From assembly GCF_001282115.1 (NCBI RefSeq), contig NZ_LJBR01000242.1:1-35687 (forward strand): DNA of 35,687 bases, in the 5' to 3' direction. Position numbers and translations under genes: made by a program. Shown piece by piece: positions 24,891-32,933 of this stretch. The notes beneath the pieces were generated by a model. The model had not been told where the DNA came from. It did no database searches and saw only the letters and a program-made list of their open reading frames with translations. The first letter of the stretch is position 1; every line of letters begins with the position of its first letter. Source of the DNA: Streptomyces sp. NRRL B-24085. Lineage in GTDB: Bacteria > Actinomycetota > Actinomycetes > Streptomycetales > Streptomycetaceae.

Positions 24891-25922
24891 GTGACCAGCA
24901 AGCAACCGCCCCGCGACCACGCGCTCATGGAAAAGACGCTGCCCGTCCGGAGCCTGCGCACCGGGCACCGGCTCACGGAACTGGGGCTGGGTACAGCCCA
25001 GTTCGGCAATCTGTTCACCGAGACGACCGACGACGAGTCGAGGCACGCCGTCAAAACCGCGATTGAGGAGGGGATCCGCTACCTCGACACAGCGCCGCAT
25101 TACGGCCTCGGTCTGTCCGAACGGCGCTTGGGAGACGCCCTGCGTGTGACCGCTCGACAAGACGTGGTGATCTCCTCGAAGGTCGGACGTCTGCTCGTCG
25201 ACAGCCCGGACACGGCCCACCGGCTCGACGACGACGGGTTCGTCGTGCCGGCCACGAAGAAACGGGTCTGGGACTTCAGCCGCGACGGGATCCTTCGTTC
25301 CGTGGAGGAGTCGCTCGCGCGACTCGGGACCGACCGGCTCGACATCGCCTACCTGCACGATCCGGACGACCACTGGGGACCTGCATCGTCGAGCGGGATC
25401 GGCGCGCTGGCCGAGCTGCGGGACCAGGGCGTCGTCGGTGCAATCGGCGCCGGCATGAACCAGGCGGCCATGCTGACCGAGTTCGTGCGGCGGACCGACG
25501 TCGATGTGGTCATGGTCGCCGGGCGGTTCACCCTCCTCGACCAGTCGGCCCTGGACGGCCTGCTGCCCGCCGCCCGCGAGCGCGGCGTCGGCGTCGTCGC
25601 CGCGGCGGTCTACAACTCCGGTCTGCTGAGCACTACGGCCGTGGACGGCTCGGCGTACTACGACTACGGGGCAGCGCCGCGGTCCGTCGTCGAACGTGCC
25701 GCCCGCATCGCAGCCGTCTGCGAGCGGCACGGCGTCGAGCTGCCCGCCGCCGCCATCCACTACCCGCTGCGCCATCCCGCGGTCACCTCGGTGGTGACGG
25801 GCATGCGCACCGCAGAGCACGTGCCTAGCAATGTCGCGCGGTATCGGGCGGTGATTCCGGAGGCGCTGTGGGAGGAGCTGCACGTCACGGGGCTGGTTCC
25901 GGACCCCGCTCGCCTGAGCTAG
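24891..25922 (+). CDS. Aldo/keto reductase, L-fucose/D-threo-aldose 1-dehydrogenase-like
   Basis: This 343-aa AKR has the catalytic tetrad D66, Y71 (YLDTAPHYG), K97 (VISSKVG) and H156 (AYLHDPDD). The N-terminal LTELGLGTAQFGNLF block and overall pattern match the AKR group containing L-fucose dehydrogenase/D-threo-aldose 1-dehydrogenase, which oxidises the anomeric carbon to the lactone with NAD(P). I chose GTG 24891 because GGAG sits about 8 bases upstream. ATG 24873 would have no RBS and would abut the operator, and ATG 24927 also lacks an RBS. It would perform the first catabolic step after import and mutarotation. The substrate assignment is inference. Confidence 0.85.
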   Translation: MTSKQPPRDHALMEKTLPVRSLRTGHRLTELGLGTAQFGNLFTETTDDESRHAVKTAIEEGIRYLDTAPHYGLGLSERRLGDALRVTARQDVVISSKVGRLLVDSPDTAHRLDDDGFVVPATKKRVWDFSRDGILRSVEESLARLGTDRLDIAYLHDPDDHWGPASSSGIGALAELRDQGVVGAIGAGMNQAAMLTEFVRRTDVDVVMVAGRFTLLDQSALDGLLPAARERGVGVVAAAVYNSGLLSTTAVDGSAYYDYGAAPRSVVERAARIAAVCERHGVELPAAAIHYPLRHPAVTSVVTGMRTAEHVPSNVARYRAVIPEALWEELHVTGLVPDPARLS

Positions 25923-25939
25923 AACTCCAGGCTCTCAAG

Positions 25940-25985
25940 CAAACATCGTACGAATCTTGTAGCAAACATCATACGTATGCTAACC
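25940..25985. promoter_or_regulatory. Sites D1 and D2: tandem regulator boxes before the secreted enzyme gene
   Basis: D2 is a perfect CATACGTATG at 25970-25979 inside CAAACATCATACGTATGCT. D1 is a weaker copy whose core CGTACGAATC (25947-25956) matches at 7 of 10 bases and carries the same CAAACATC left flank. The cores are 23 bp apart, roughly two helical turns. They lie about 50-80 bp upstream of the ATG at 26029. Confidence 0.75.
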
Positions 25986-26028
25986 CTGTGGCGGGCCTCA
26001 AGGCCCCAGTCACAGGAAGCGATCGAAC

Positions 26029-28677
26029 ATGACATCGACGTCAGACTCGACACGCTCGGTGAGCGCTCGATGGAGGCGCAGGGCGGGACTCCTCGCGGCG
26101 CTCGGCACCTGCGCCGTCATCGCGTCAGCGCTCATTCCCCTCCAGGCGCAAGCCGCGCCCCGGACGGTGTACTTCGCGGCGCCGGACGGGAGGGACTCCG
26201 GACACTGCAGCCCGTCGCAGCCGTGCTCACTCGAGCGGGCTCAGCACGTCGCCCGCCCCGCGGCCAAGCAGGGTGACGTGAGCGTTCAGCTCGCCGACGG
26301 CACCTATCGCCTCTCCGAGCCCCTCCGGTTCGGACCCGATGACGGAGGCGGCAAGCACACCGTCCACTGGACCGCCGCCCCGGACGCCCACCCCGTCATC
26401 ACCGGCGCCAAGAAGGTCACCGGCTGGTCCAGATCCGATGCGGGCCAGGGCATCTGGGAGGCGGACACCCCCCGCGGCCTCGACACCCGCCAGCTCTACG
26501 TGAACGGCGTGATCGCACCTCGCGCCGCCATTCGCCTCGCCAACACGGACGTCACCCCCACCGCCACCGGACTCACCATCAAGAACCCGGCGCTGAACTA
26601 CCTCGCCACCCTCCCCGACCAAGGGCGCATCGAGTTCGAATCCCTCGGCGACTTCACGAACCGCTACTCACCGGTGCAGAGCATCAGCGGCACCGAGATC
26701 ACGATGGCCCAGCCGGCGTGGGACAACAACACGTGGGGTTGGGACACCGTCCAGAACTCGTTCCTGGCCGGACCGAGCTGGTACCTCGACAACTCGCTGA
26801 AGTTCCTCACCCAGGCCGGACAGTGGTACGTGGATCCGGGTGCCGGGAAGCTCTACTACAAGCCGGCGGACGGGATCGACCCCAACCGGCTCGACATCGA
26901 GCTTCCCCGCCTGGAGACACTGATCAGCATAGGCGGCACGTACGACAGGCCGGTCACCGGTCTTGCCTTCGACGGCATCCAGTTCTCCGGGACCTCCTGG
27001 CTCGGCCCGTCGACCGACGGGTACGCGGACCAGCAGAACGGCCTGTTCATCAAGGGCGCCTACAAGTACCGCCCCGCCGACGCCTTCACGAGCTGCTCAC
27101 GCGGCTGCGAGATGTTCGAACGAGCGCGCACCAGCTGGTACCAGGAGCCCGCCGCCGTGCAGGTCTCCGCCGCCAGCCGCATCTCCTTCACCGGCAACAC
27201 GTTCACCAACCTGGGCCAGTCCGCGCTGGGCATCGGAAACGACGCCAACGCCACGCGGACCGGCGTCGGACTGGGCGCCAGCGACATCGACGTCGTCGGC
27301 AACCGGTTCACGGAGAACAGCGGTCACGGCATAGCGGTCGGTGGCGTACTGCCCGACGCGCACCACCCCAGCGACCCGAGAATGACCAACCGGGACATCC
27401 TGATCACCGACAACACGATCAACCGTGTGGCGGTGGACTACAAGGACAACAGCGGCATCCTCAGCACCTACGTCACGGACGCCCGCATCCTGCACAACGA
27501 GGTCTCCAACGTCCCCTACGACGGCATCGACACCGGCTACGGCTGGGGTATCAACGACGCCGGAGGGTCGAACGACTACGTCGACCGCGGCTACTACAAG
27601 TGGAACACGCTGTACACGACGCCGACCACGCTCAAGAACAACCGGGTCGAGGGCAACCTCGTGCACAACACGAAGGCCCGTTTCGCCGACGGCGGATCGG
27701 TCTACAACCTCTCCGCCAGCCCCGGAACCGTGGTCGCCAAGAACTACCTGTTCAACATCTCAGGAGTCGGCCTCTACCTCGACGAGGGCTCGCGCTCGAT
27801 GACGTACGAGAACAACGTGGTCCAGGGAGGATCCTTCCTCTTCACCAACGCGTACAGCCTCCGCAACAACACCAGCGACAACGTCATCCAGAACAACTGG
27901 TACAACTCGGGTGGCGCCTCGACGCCGAACGCCGAGGCCCACAACAACAAGCTGATCAACAACGTCAAGGTCACCGGGGCCAACTGGCCCGCGGGCGCAC
28001 GCGACGTCATCTGCCAGGCGGGTGTCGCGCCTCGGTTCCGGACATCGCTCAACGCCAACCAGTTCGGCTTCAGCGGATGCGAGGTCCACGCACCCGTGGC
28101 GGGCGGCTTCGGCACTGCCGGTGGTTCGGCCGTCAGCTCCTACTTCGGCCAGAGCGGAGACGGATTCGGGATCGCGGCGGCCGGTGCCGACGTCTGGGGT
28201 GCGGGCGGTCAGCGCGACGACCAGTTCGGTTCGGTCTACCGGGCCGGCGCCTTGAGGTCCGGTTCCAGCGTCTCCACCCGAGTCGTCTCGGTCAACGACG
28301 CCAACCCCTGGGCCAAGTCCGGTGTCATGGTCCGCAATGACATGAACAAGGCGGGAGCGTCCGCCGGGTATGCCGTCGTCGCGGTGACCGCTCGCAACGG
28401 CGTCGTGTTCCAGTGGGACTCCGACGGCGACGGGTATCTGGACGCCGACGCCCGCGCCGCGGTCGACGTCTTCCGCCCGGTCTGGGTGAAACTCACCCGG
28501 TCCGGATCGTCGTTCGGCGCCTCGTACTCCTACGACGGCGCGAACTTCGTCCCGATCGGTCAGCCCGTCACATTGCCCTCGGCCGCAGCCAAGCAGGACG
28601 CCGGGATCTTCTCCACGTCCCACGACGTGAACCAGTCAGCGATCAACCAGTTCGACAAGGTCGCCATCACACCGTGA
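26029..28677 (+). CDS. Secreted right-handed beta-helix enzyme, GH141-like
   Basis: This 882-aa exported protein has a basic stretch RWRRR, a hydrophobic core and likely cleavage after LQAQA (about residue 42). Residues about 45-200 resemble the N-terminal part of GH141-type proteins (YFAAPDGRDSG, VQLADGTYRLSEPLRFG, PVITGAKKVTGW, RQLYVNGV.APRA). A beta-helix of PbH1-like repeats spans about 380-650, with acidic motifs YDGIDTGYGWG, FADGGSVYN and YLDEGS that could be catalytic. Residues about 690-880 look like a DUF1349/concanavalin-type beta-sandwich, probably carbohydrate binding. GH141 includes an alpha-L-fucosidase (BT1002) and a xylanase. The neighbours argue for fucosidase, but the family call is from memory of motifs and needs a profile search. 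AGGAAG lies 9 bases before ATG. A terminator follows. Confidence 0.8.
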   Translation: MTSTSDSTRSVSARWRRRAGLLAALGTCAVIASALIPLQAQAAPRTVYFAAPDGRDSGHCSPSQPCSLERAQHVARPAAKQGDVSVQLADGTYRLSEPLRFGPDDGGGKHTVHWTAAPDAHPVITGAKKVTGWSRSDAGQGIWEADTPRGLDTRQLYVNGVIAPRAAIRLANTDVTPTATGLTIKNPALNYLATLPDQGRIEFESLGDFTNRYSPVQSISGTEITMAQPAWDNNTWGWDTVQNSFLAGPSWYLDNSLKFLTQAGQWYVDPGAGKLYYKPADGIDPNRLDIELPRLETLISIGGTYDRPVTGLAFDGIQFSGTSWLGPSTDGYADQQNGLFIKGAYKYRPADAFTSCSRGCEMFERARTSWYQEPAAVQVSAASRISFTGNTFTNLGQSALGIGNDANATRTGVGLGASDIDVVGNRFTENSGHGIAVGGVLPDAHHPSDPRMTNRDILITDNTINRVAVDYKDNSGILSTYVTDARILHNEVSNVPYDGIDTGYGWGINDAGGSNDYVDRGYYKWNTLYTTPTTLKNNRVEGNLVHNTKARFADGGSVYNLSASPGTVVAKNYLFNISGVGLYLDEGSRSMTYENNVVQGGSFLFTNAYSLRNNTSDNVIQNNWYNSGGASTPNAEAHNNKLINNVKVTGANWPAGARDVICQAGVAPRFRTSLNANQFGFSGCEVHAPVAGGFGTAGGSAVSSYFGQSGDGFGIAAAGADVWGAGGQRDDQFGSVYRAGALRSGSSVSTRVVSVNDANPWAKSGVMVRNDMNKAGASAGYAVVAVTARNGVVFQWDSDGDGYLDADARAAVDVFRPVWVKLTRSGSSFGASYSYDGANFVPIGQPVTLPSAAAKQDAGIFSTSHDVNQSAINQFDKVAITP

Positions 28678-28724
28678 CCACGGCGTAGGCACCGACTCTC
28701 AGTTCGGGACAGGTGCGGCCGACC

Positions 28725-28764
28725 GGTCGTGCGGGGCGGGGCGTACGTTCCGCCCCGCACGACC
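28725..28764 (+). terminator. Hairpin terminator after the beta-helix gene
   Basis: A perfect 15-bp stem (28725-28739 with 28750-28764) and a 10-base loop, 48 bp past the TGA of the secreted enzyme gene. Confidence 0.85.
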
Positions 28765-29264
28765 ATCTGTCCGTCGATGCCACGAAGCAACTGCCCCTGC
28801 CAGCGGCACGGCGCTTCCGCGCACCGTATCGAACAGCGCTCGGAAGCGTGCCGCTCGTTTCGGACACGTCGGCACGCGGCCAGTGTCGCCTGTGCCGAAC
28901 CGGACATCCCTGCGACGACCGAACCAGCCACGCTTGCCACCTGACCGGCCGTGTCGAGATCAGCAATGGCCGCGACGACACCCAGCACTACCGCCGCCAC
29001 CAGCCACACCGCATCCCCGTCTTGGTGACTGACATCCCCGACGGCCTACCGGGTCCGCTGCCCGAAGGCCGGGTCTGCGGCCGTTCGAAGCAGATGCGCC
29101 GCGAGCGGTCGTACAGCACGTGCGCGGACCGGCCTCGGGGACCGTACGTCCCTCCGTCACCGCCTGGAACTCACGCCCTGTGCTCCTTTACGACCCCGCA
29201 ACATCGGTCCGCATTTACTGGCGCTCGCCGACGCCGAAGGACGGCTCGGTGGAAGGGACTGACC
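28765..29264. other. 500-bp stretch without a convincing gene
   Basis: No supported gene. On the minus strand, 28893-29009 (GTG start) encodes a hydrophobic segment containing VAAVVLGVVAAIADLDTAGQ, reminiscent of small actinobacterial membrane proteins. After about 40 residues the frame loses membrane or other protein-like character, and it runs antisense into the terminator and the secreted enzyme gene. I treat it as a possible remnant. The last part holds the RBS (GGAAGGG) of the next gene. Confidence 0.4.
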
Positions 29265-29495
29265 ATGAAGATCAGGAAGCCCCTGGCCGGGCTCGCCCTG
29301 GCTCTCGCCCTGGCCGGCGGCGGGGTCGCCGCCGCCTCGCTGGCTCACGCGGACACCTCCGCCCCGACGGCTCCGGCCGGAGGGAAGCAGGCGGCCGACG
29401 AGGCCCCCGAGGTTGGCGCGGTCGGCCAGACGGGGGACCGGCCCGGACCGGGAGTGACGCTCCACAAGGCCGAGGCCGCGATCCGGGTGCGCTAG
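29265..29495 (+). CDS. Small secreted protein upstream of a two-component system
   Basis: This 76-aa protein starts MKIRKPLAGLALALALAGGG with a clear Sec signal and cleavage after SLAHA (about residue 29). It leaves a 47-residue mature peptide rich in Ala, Pro, Gly and Glu, with no Cys and no known domain. GGAAGGG lies 7 bases upstream of ATG. It is followed by a hairpin and then, 109 bp on, the response regulator of an OmpR-type system. A ligand, accessory or reporter role for the sensor kinase is possible but not shown. Family unknown. Confidence 0.7.
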   Translation: MKIRKPLAGLALALALAGGGVAAASLAHADTSAPTAPAGGKQAADEAPEVGAVGQTGDRPGPGVTLHKAEAAIRVR

Positions 29496-29507
29496 CACTG
29501 TCGCCGA

Positions 29508-29541
29508 CGGGCCGGGGTGACAATGAGGGCGCCCCGGCCCG
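29508..29541 (+). terminator. Hairpin between the small secreted protein gene and the response regulator
   Basis: A 10-bp perfect stem (29508-29517 with 29532-29541) with a 14-base loop, 12 bp past the TAG. It is either a terminator or a partial terminator that lowers expression of the two-component genes. Confidence 0.65.
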
Positions 29542-29604
29542 CCTGGGCGGTAGGCGGTTCGCTGAGATGCGGGCAGCGGGCAACAGACGTGAGAGGGACG
29601 CTGC

Positions 29605-30267
29605 GTGAAAGTGTTGTTGGCGGAGGACGAACCGATGTTGGCCCGGGCCGTCCGCAACGCGCTGCACAGGGCGGGACTGACGGTCGACGTCGTCCACGAC
29701 GGCCGGGCCGCGGTGGAGCACCTGCGGTCGCAGGAGTACGAGGCGGTCGTTCTCGACCGGGACCTGCCGCTGCTCTCCGGTGACGAGGTGTGCCGGTACA
29801 TCATCACCCACCACGCGTCGACGGGAGTGTTGATGCTGACCGCGTCGGTGACGCTCGCCGACCGGGTCGCGGGACTGCGGACAGGAGCCGACGACTACCT
29901 CACCAAACCGTTCGAGTTCCCCGAACTCATCGCGCGCCTGCGGGCGTTGCAACGCCGGTCCGGCCCCCGGACACCCCCGGAGCTGCGCTTCGGCGAGCTC
30001 CGCCTCGACCCCTTCACGCATCAGGCGTTCCGTGGCGAAACACTCCTGCCGCTCAGCCCCAAGGAGTTCCGCATCCTCGAGCAACTGCTGCGCGCACAAG
30101 GTGGTGTGCTCAGCGCGGAGACGCTTCTGCAGCGCGCGTGGGACGAGCACGCCGACCCCTTCACCAACTCCCCCCGCGTGGTCATCTCCACACTGCGCAA
30201 GAAGCTCGGCAGGCCGTGGCCGATCGAGACTGTTCCCGGCGTCGGGTACCGCGTTGTCCGCACCTGA
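29605..30267 (+). CDS. OmpR/PhoB-type response regulator
   Basis: This 220-aa protein has a receiver with acidic pocket AEDEP, phosphoacceptor D51 (AVVLDRDLP), a conserved Thr in MLTAS and Lys in YLTKPFEFPEL. A winged helix follows (LSPKEFRILEQLLRAQGG to TLRKKLGRPWPIETVPGVGYR). GTG start with GAGAGGGACG upstream. The kinase gene overlaps its 3' end. It probably regulates the small secreted protein gene or envelope functions; no direct repeats stand out upstream. Confidence 0.94.
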   Translation: MKVLLAEDEPMLARAVRNALHRAGLTVDVVHDGRAAVEHLRSQEYEAVVLDRDLPLLSGDEVCRYIITHHASTGVLMLTASVTLADRVAGLRTGADDYLTKPFEFPELIARLRALQRRSGPRTPPELRFGELRLDPFTHQAFRGETLLPLSPKEFRILEQLLRAQGGVLSAETLLQRAWDEHADPFTNSPRVVISTLRKKLGRPWPIETVPGVGYRVVRT

Positions 30268-31456
30268 CGAGGGCGGGACACCGCGACCGGCTCCTCGCAG
30301 GTCCCTCAGCGCCCGGATCATCGGGAGCCTGATCGCCGTCTTCACCGTGCTGGCCCTGGTCATGATCGCCACCATCACGCTGCTGACGGCCTACGTTCCC
30401 ACTGGCATCGTCGGAGGGGCACCGGGGGTCGCGCCCGGTACGACCGGAGGCGCACTTCCCCCGTCCACGGGTACGGCGGGTGCGGCGCCCCGGCAGGAGG
30501 TCGAGCGGCTGCTGGTGTTCTCGTCGATCGCCCTCGCCGTCGGGGTCGTCTCCGGAGCGTTCGCCGTGCGGTGGATCGTACGACGCTCGCTGGCACCGCT
30601 GAGCGCGATGACCGACGCGGCACGCCAGGCCGCCGCCACGGACCTGCGCGCCCGGGTACCGGTGGGCCGGACCAGGGATGAGATCACCGACCTGGCCGTC
30701 ACCTTCAACGTCATGCTCGCGAGACTGGACGACGCCTTCGAGGCACAGCGCCGTTTCGCGGCGAACGCCTCCCACGAACTGCGGACACCGCTGGCCACCG
30801 CGCAGGCCGTCATCGACGACGCGCTGGCCGACGAGCCGCCCGGACCGACACGTGAGCTGCTGCAAGACCTGCGCACCCTGAACAGCCGCAGTGTCCGGAC
30901 AGTACACACGCTGCTGGACCTCGCGGACACCCAAGCGGGCCGGGGAACCCGGGAGGAGACCGACCTGACGTCAATCGTGCGCCAGGAATACGAGGCGCAC
31001 CGCACAGCGGCCCTGGAGAACGGCGTGACGATGAGTGAGACCCTCGACCCCGCCGTGGTCGACGTGGAGGCGACCCTGGTCCGGCTCATGGTGCGCAACC
31101 TCCTCGACAACGCCGTACGCCACAATCACCGCGGTGGCCGGGTCGAGTTGACCCTGCGCGACGAGGGTCCCGCCCTGCTGCTCCGCGTCACCAATACCGG
31201 TGCCCTCATGACCCCCCGGGAGGTCGCCGAGATCGTCGAACCCTTCCACCGGGGCGCCGGACGCCTGGGAAGCGACGGCAGGGGACTGGGAGCCGCCCTG
31301 GTGGCAGCCGTCGTCACCCGCCACGGCTGGCGACTCGGCCTGCGTCCCCGGCCCCACGGCGGGCTGATCGCCGAGGTCCGCATACCGCGCAAGGCTCCAG
31401 GACCGGGCCGTGCCGCACCGCCCAACAGCGCCGGCGGGGAACACGGGGACGGCTGA
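30254..31456 (+). CDS. HAMP-type sensor histidine kinase
   Basis: This roughly 400-aa kinase has TM1 at about 22-45 (IIGSLIAVFTVLALVMIAT), a short extracytoplasmic loop of about 45 residues rich in Gly, Thr and Pro, TM2 at about 88-108, and HAMP. HisKA has the phosphoacceptor His in NASHELRTPLATAQ. HATPase has N box NLLDNAVRHNH and a G box GRGLGAAL. No ATG or GTG lies before TM1 in frame, so TTG 30254, overlapping the regulator gene by 14 bp, is the best start; this is moderately certain. The short periplasmic loop suggests sensing at or in the membrane, possibly with the small secreted protein encoded upstream. Confidence 0.88.
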   Translation: MSAPDEGGTPRPAPRRSLSARIIGSLIAVFTVLALVMIATITLLTAYVPTGIVGGAPGVAPGTTGGALPPSTGTAGAAPRQEVERLLVFSSIALAVGVVSGAFAVRWIVRRSLAPLSAMTDAARQAAATDLRARVPVGRTRDEITDLAVTFNVMLARLDDAFEAQRRFAANASHELRTPLATAQAVIDDALADEPPGPTRELLQDLRTLNSRSVRTVHTLLDLADTQAGRGTREETDLTSIVRQEYEAHRTAALENGVTMSETLDPAVVDVEATLVRLMVRNLLDNAVRHNHRGGRVELTLRDEGPALLLRVTNTGALMTPREVAEIVEPFHRGAGRLGSDGRGLGAALVAAVVTRHGWRLGLRPRPHGGLIAEVRIPRKAPGPGRAAPPNSAGGEHGDG

Positions 31457-31588
31457 CGGGAGGACACCCCGACGACACCGCCTCCCTCTCGCAGAAAGCC
31501 GTCAGGGAGACACCATGAGCAACAGTGCCGGCGTGTGGACGTCGTGGGATCAGGACCTGAGGCACCCCTTGGGGCGGTACCGTGCGGC

Positions 31589-31615
31589 CTGCCCGAGGTC
31601 GCCGGGCTTGGGCAG
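31589..31615. terminator. Possible bidirectional terminator between convergent genes
   Basis: A 9-bp stem with one G-U-type pair (CTGCCCGAG with CTTGGGCAG) between the kinase stop at 31456 and the minus-strand amidohydrolase stop at 31631. Confidence 0.4.
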
Positions 31616-31630
31616 TGGGGAAACGCCCGG

Positions 31631-32602
31631 TCAGTTGGGCTTGGCCAACCGAGGGAAGAGCGTCACAGCGGTGTGCCGCTGCATGGCGTGCTGCTGCTCA
31701 TAAGTGAGCGTGCTGTCGCCCTTGAGTGCTTCCGCGAGCCCCTGGACCACCCAGTCCGGTGTGTACGGGTAGTCGCTGCCGTACAGAAGGTGGTCTGCAT
31801 CGGTCAGGGTCAGGAGAGTGGGCAGGAGCCGGGGGAGGGGAAAACCGGCCAAGTCGTAGTAGAGCCGTCGCAAGGCTCCCAGTACATCCGCCGGCCGGTC
31901 GCTGACAGCGAGTGAGAACGCGGAGAGACGGTCGGCGAGCGTGGCCAGCGCGCCGCCCGCGTGCGGGACGATGAAGCGGACGGCCGGATACCTGTCGAGG
32001 CTGCCGCTGAGGATCAGATTGGTGACCGCGCGTGTGGTTTCGAAGGGGAACTCCAGCATCGGCCGCGGCAGGTTCAGGCTGGTGGCTTCCCAGTTCTGCG
32101 GGGAGACGGGGTGGAGCAGGACGACAGCGGCCCGCCGGTTCAGTTCGGCCATCAGCGGCTCGTAGCAGGGGCTGCCGACGTAGTGGCCGCCGTAGTGCGT
32201 CTGGAGCATGACGCCGTCGACGCCCAGGACGTCGTAGGCGTACTCCAGTTCTGCCAGGGCACCGTGCAGGTCGGGCAGCGGGAGGGAGGCGAGGATCCCG
32301 AACCGGTGCGGGTGGGCACGCACGATGTCGGCGCCCTCCTCGTTGACGGCGCGTGCCATGGAGTGGGCGGCGCTGTCGTCACCGAAGTGGATGCCCGGCG
32401 AGGACACGGACAGTACGGCGGCTGCGACCCCGGTGGCACCCATGACGTCCAAAGCGGCGGCAGGAGTCCAGTCGGGAATTCCCGGCATGCCGTCGGGCCC
32501 GCTGTGTCCGGCCGCTTCAAGAGCGGACCGCAGACGGCGGGTGAGGAAGTGGGCATGGACGTCGATGGCGTCCGCCAACGGCGTCCCGCGGTCCGTGCTC
32601 AC
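31631..32602 (-). CDS. ACMSD-like amidohydrolase/decarboxylase
   Basis: This 323-aa amidohydrolase-2 protein is of the ACMSD/gamma-resorcylate decarboxylase type. It has metal motif HAH (AIDVHAHFL), LLHPV with a conserved His, VPHAGGALATLADR with the active-site His, and YGSDYPYTP with the metal-binding Asp. Family members decarboxylate aromatic or aminomuconate acids or hydrolyse related compounds. The GTG start overlaps the stop of the 84-aa upstream ORF (GTGA). It lies under the 17-bp palindrome S1, which is shared with the sulfatase promoter. The substrate is unknown. Confidence 0.87.
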   Translation of the reverse strand: MSTDRGTPLADAIDVHAHFLTRRLRSALEAAGHSGPDGMPGIPDWTPAAALDVMGATGVAAAVLSVSSPGIHFGDDSAAHSMARAVNEEGADIVRAHPHRFGILASLPLPDLHGALAELEYAYDVLGVDGVMLQTHYGGHYVGSPCYEPLMAELNRRAAVVLLHPVSPQNWEATSLNLPRPMLEFPFETTRAVTNLILSGSLDRYPAVRFIVPHAGGALATLADRLSAFSLAVSDRPADVLGALRRLYYDLAGFPLPRLLPTLLTLTDADHLLYGSDYPYTPDWVVQGLAEALKGDSTLTYEQQHAMQRHTAVTLFPRLAKPN

Positions 32603-32853
32603 CTCGCCTTCTCATGCGTCGAAGGGGCCCCGGGCCCGGAGTGGTCGCGGCGGGCGGCGCCGAGTGTGACGAAGAGGTCGATCAGGCTGGGATCGTCAAC
32701 GGCCGCCTCATCTACGACCTGAGCCGCAGCGGCTCTCTGCAGAATGCGTTTGACGGGAACCTCCAGCTTTCTCGGATCTGTCCCGGGCGTTGCGGCATTG
32801 AGGGGTGCGGAGATGGTGTCCTCCCTCCAGGCAGGCGTTGCTGATGAAAACAT
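32599..32853 (-). CDS. Small hypothetical protein coupled to the amidohydrolase
   Basis: This 84-aa frame (MFSSATPAWREDTIS to STHEKAR) has its stop overlapping the GTG of the amidohydrolase, which supports translation. The central VEA-like region KRILQRAAAAQVVDEAAVDD followed by PSLIDLFVTLGAARRD looks helical. There are no Cys, membrane segments or recognised domains. The ATG lies inside the palindrome S1, so either the transcript is nearly leaderless or the true start is further downstream. Possibly a small subunit or partner of the enzyme. Unrecognised. Confidence 0.6.
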   Translation of the reverse strand: MFSSATPAWREDTISAPLNAATPGTDPRKLEVPVKRILQRAAAAQVVDEAAVDDPSLIDLFVTLGAARRDHSGPGAPSTHEKAR

Positions 32854-32858
32854 CAGTC
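32842..32858. promoter_or_regulatory. Operator S1, TGATGAAAACATCAGTC
   Basis: Contains CTGATG-AAAA-CATCAG (32841-32856), perfect 6-bp arms. It agrees with the copy at 35120-35136 in 15 of 17 bases. It sits at the start of the small ORF/amidohydrolase operon and near the dead tetR gene. Confidence 0.7.
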
Positions 32859-32933
32859 GCGACGCTACACCTTGAGTGATTGAGATATCTAGATTGATGA
32901 AACAATCGCTTTTGTTTCGATGGTCACCATGAT

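Noticed and set aside
28560..29009. Minus-strand ORF with a hydrophobic N-terminus
   Set aside because: Only the first ~40 residues look protein-like. The rest is antisense to the terminator and the secreted enzyme gene. Kept only as a note in the gap entry.
31515..31703. 62-codon plus-strand ORF with AGGGAG upstream, between the kinase and the amidohydrolase
   Set aside because: The RBS and ATG look fair, but the product has no recognisable features and its 3' third is antisense to the end of the amidohydrolase gene. Probably chance.
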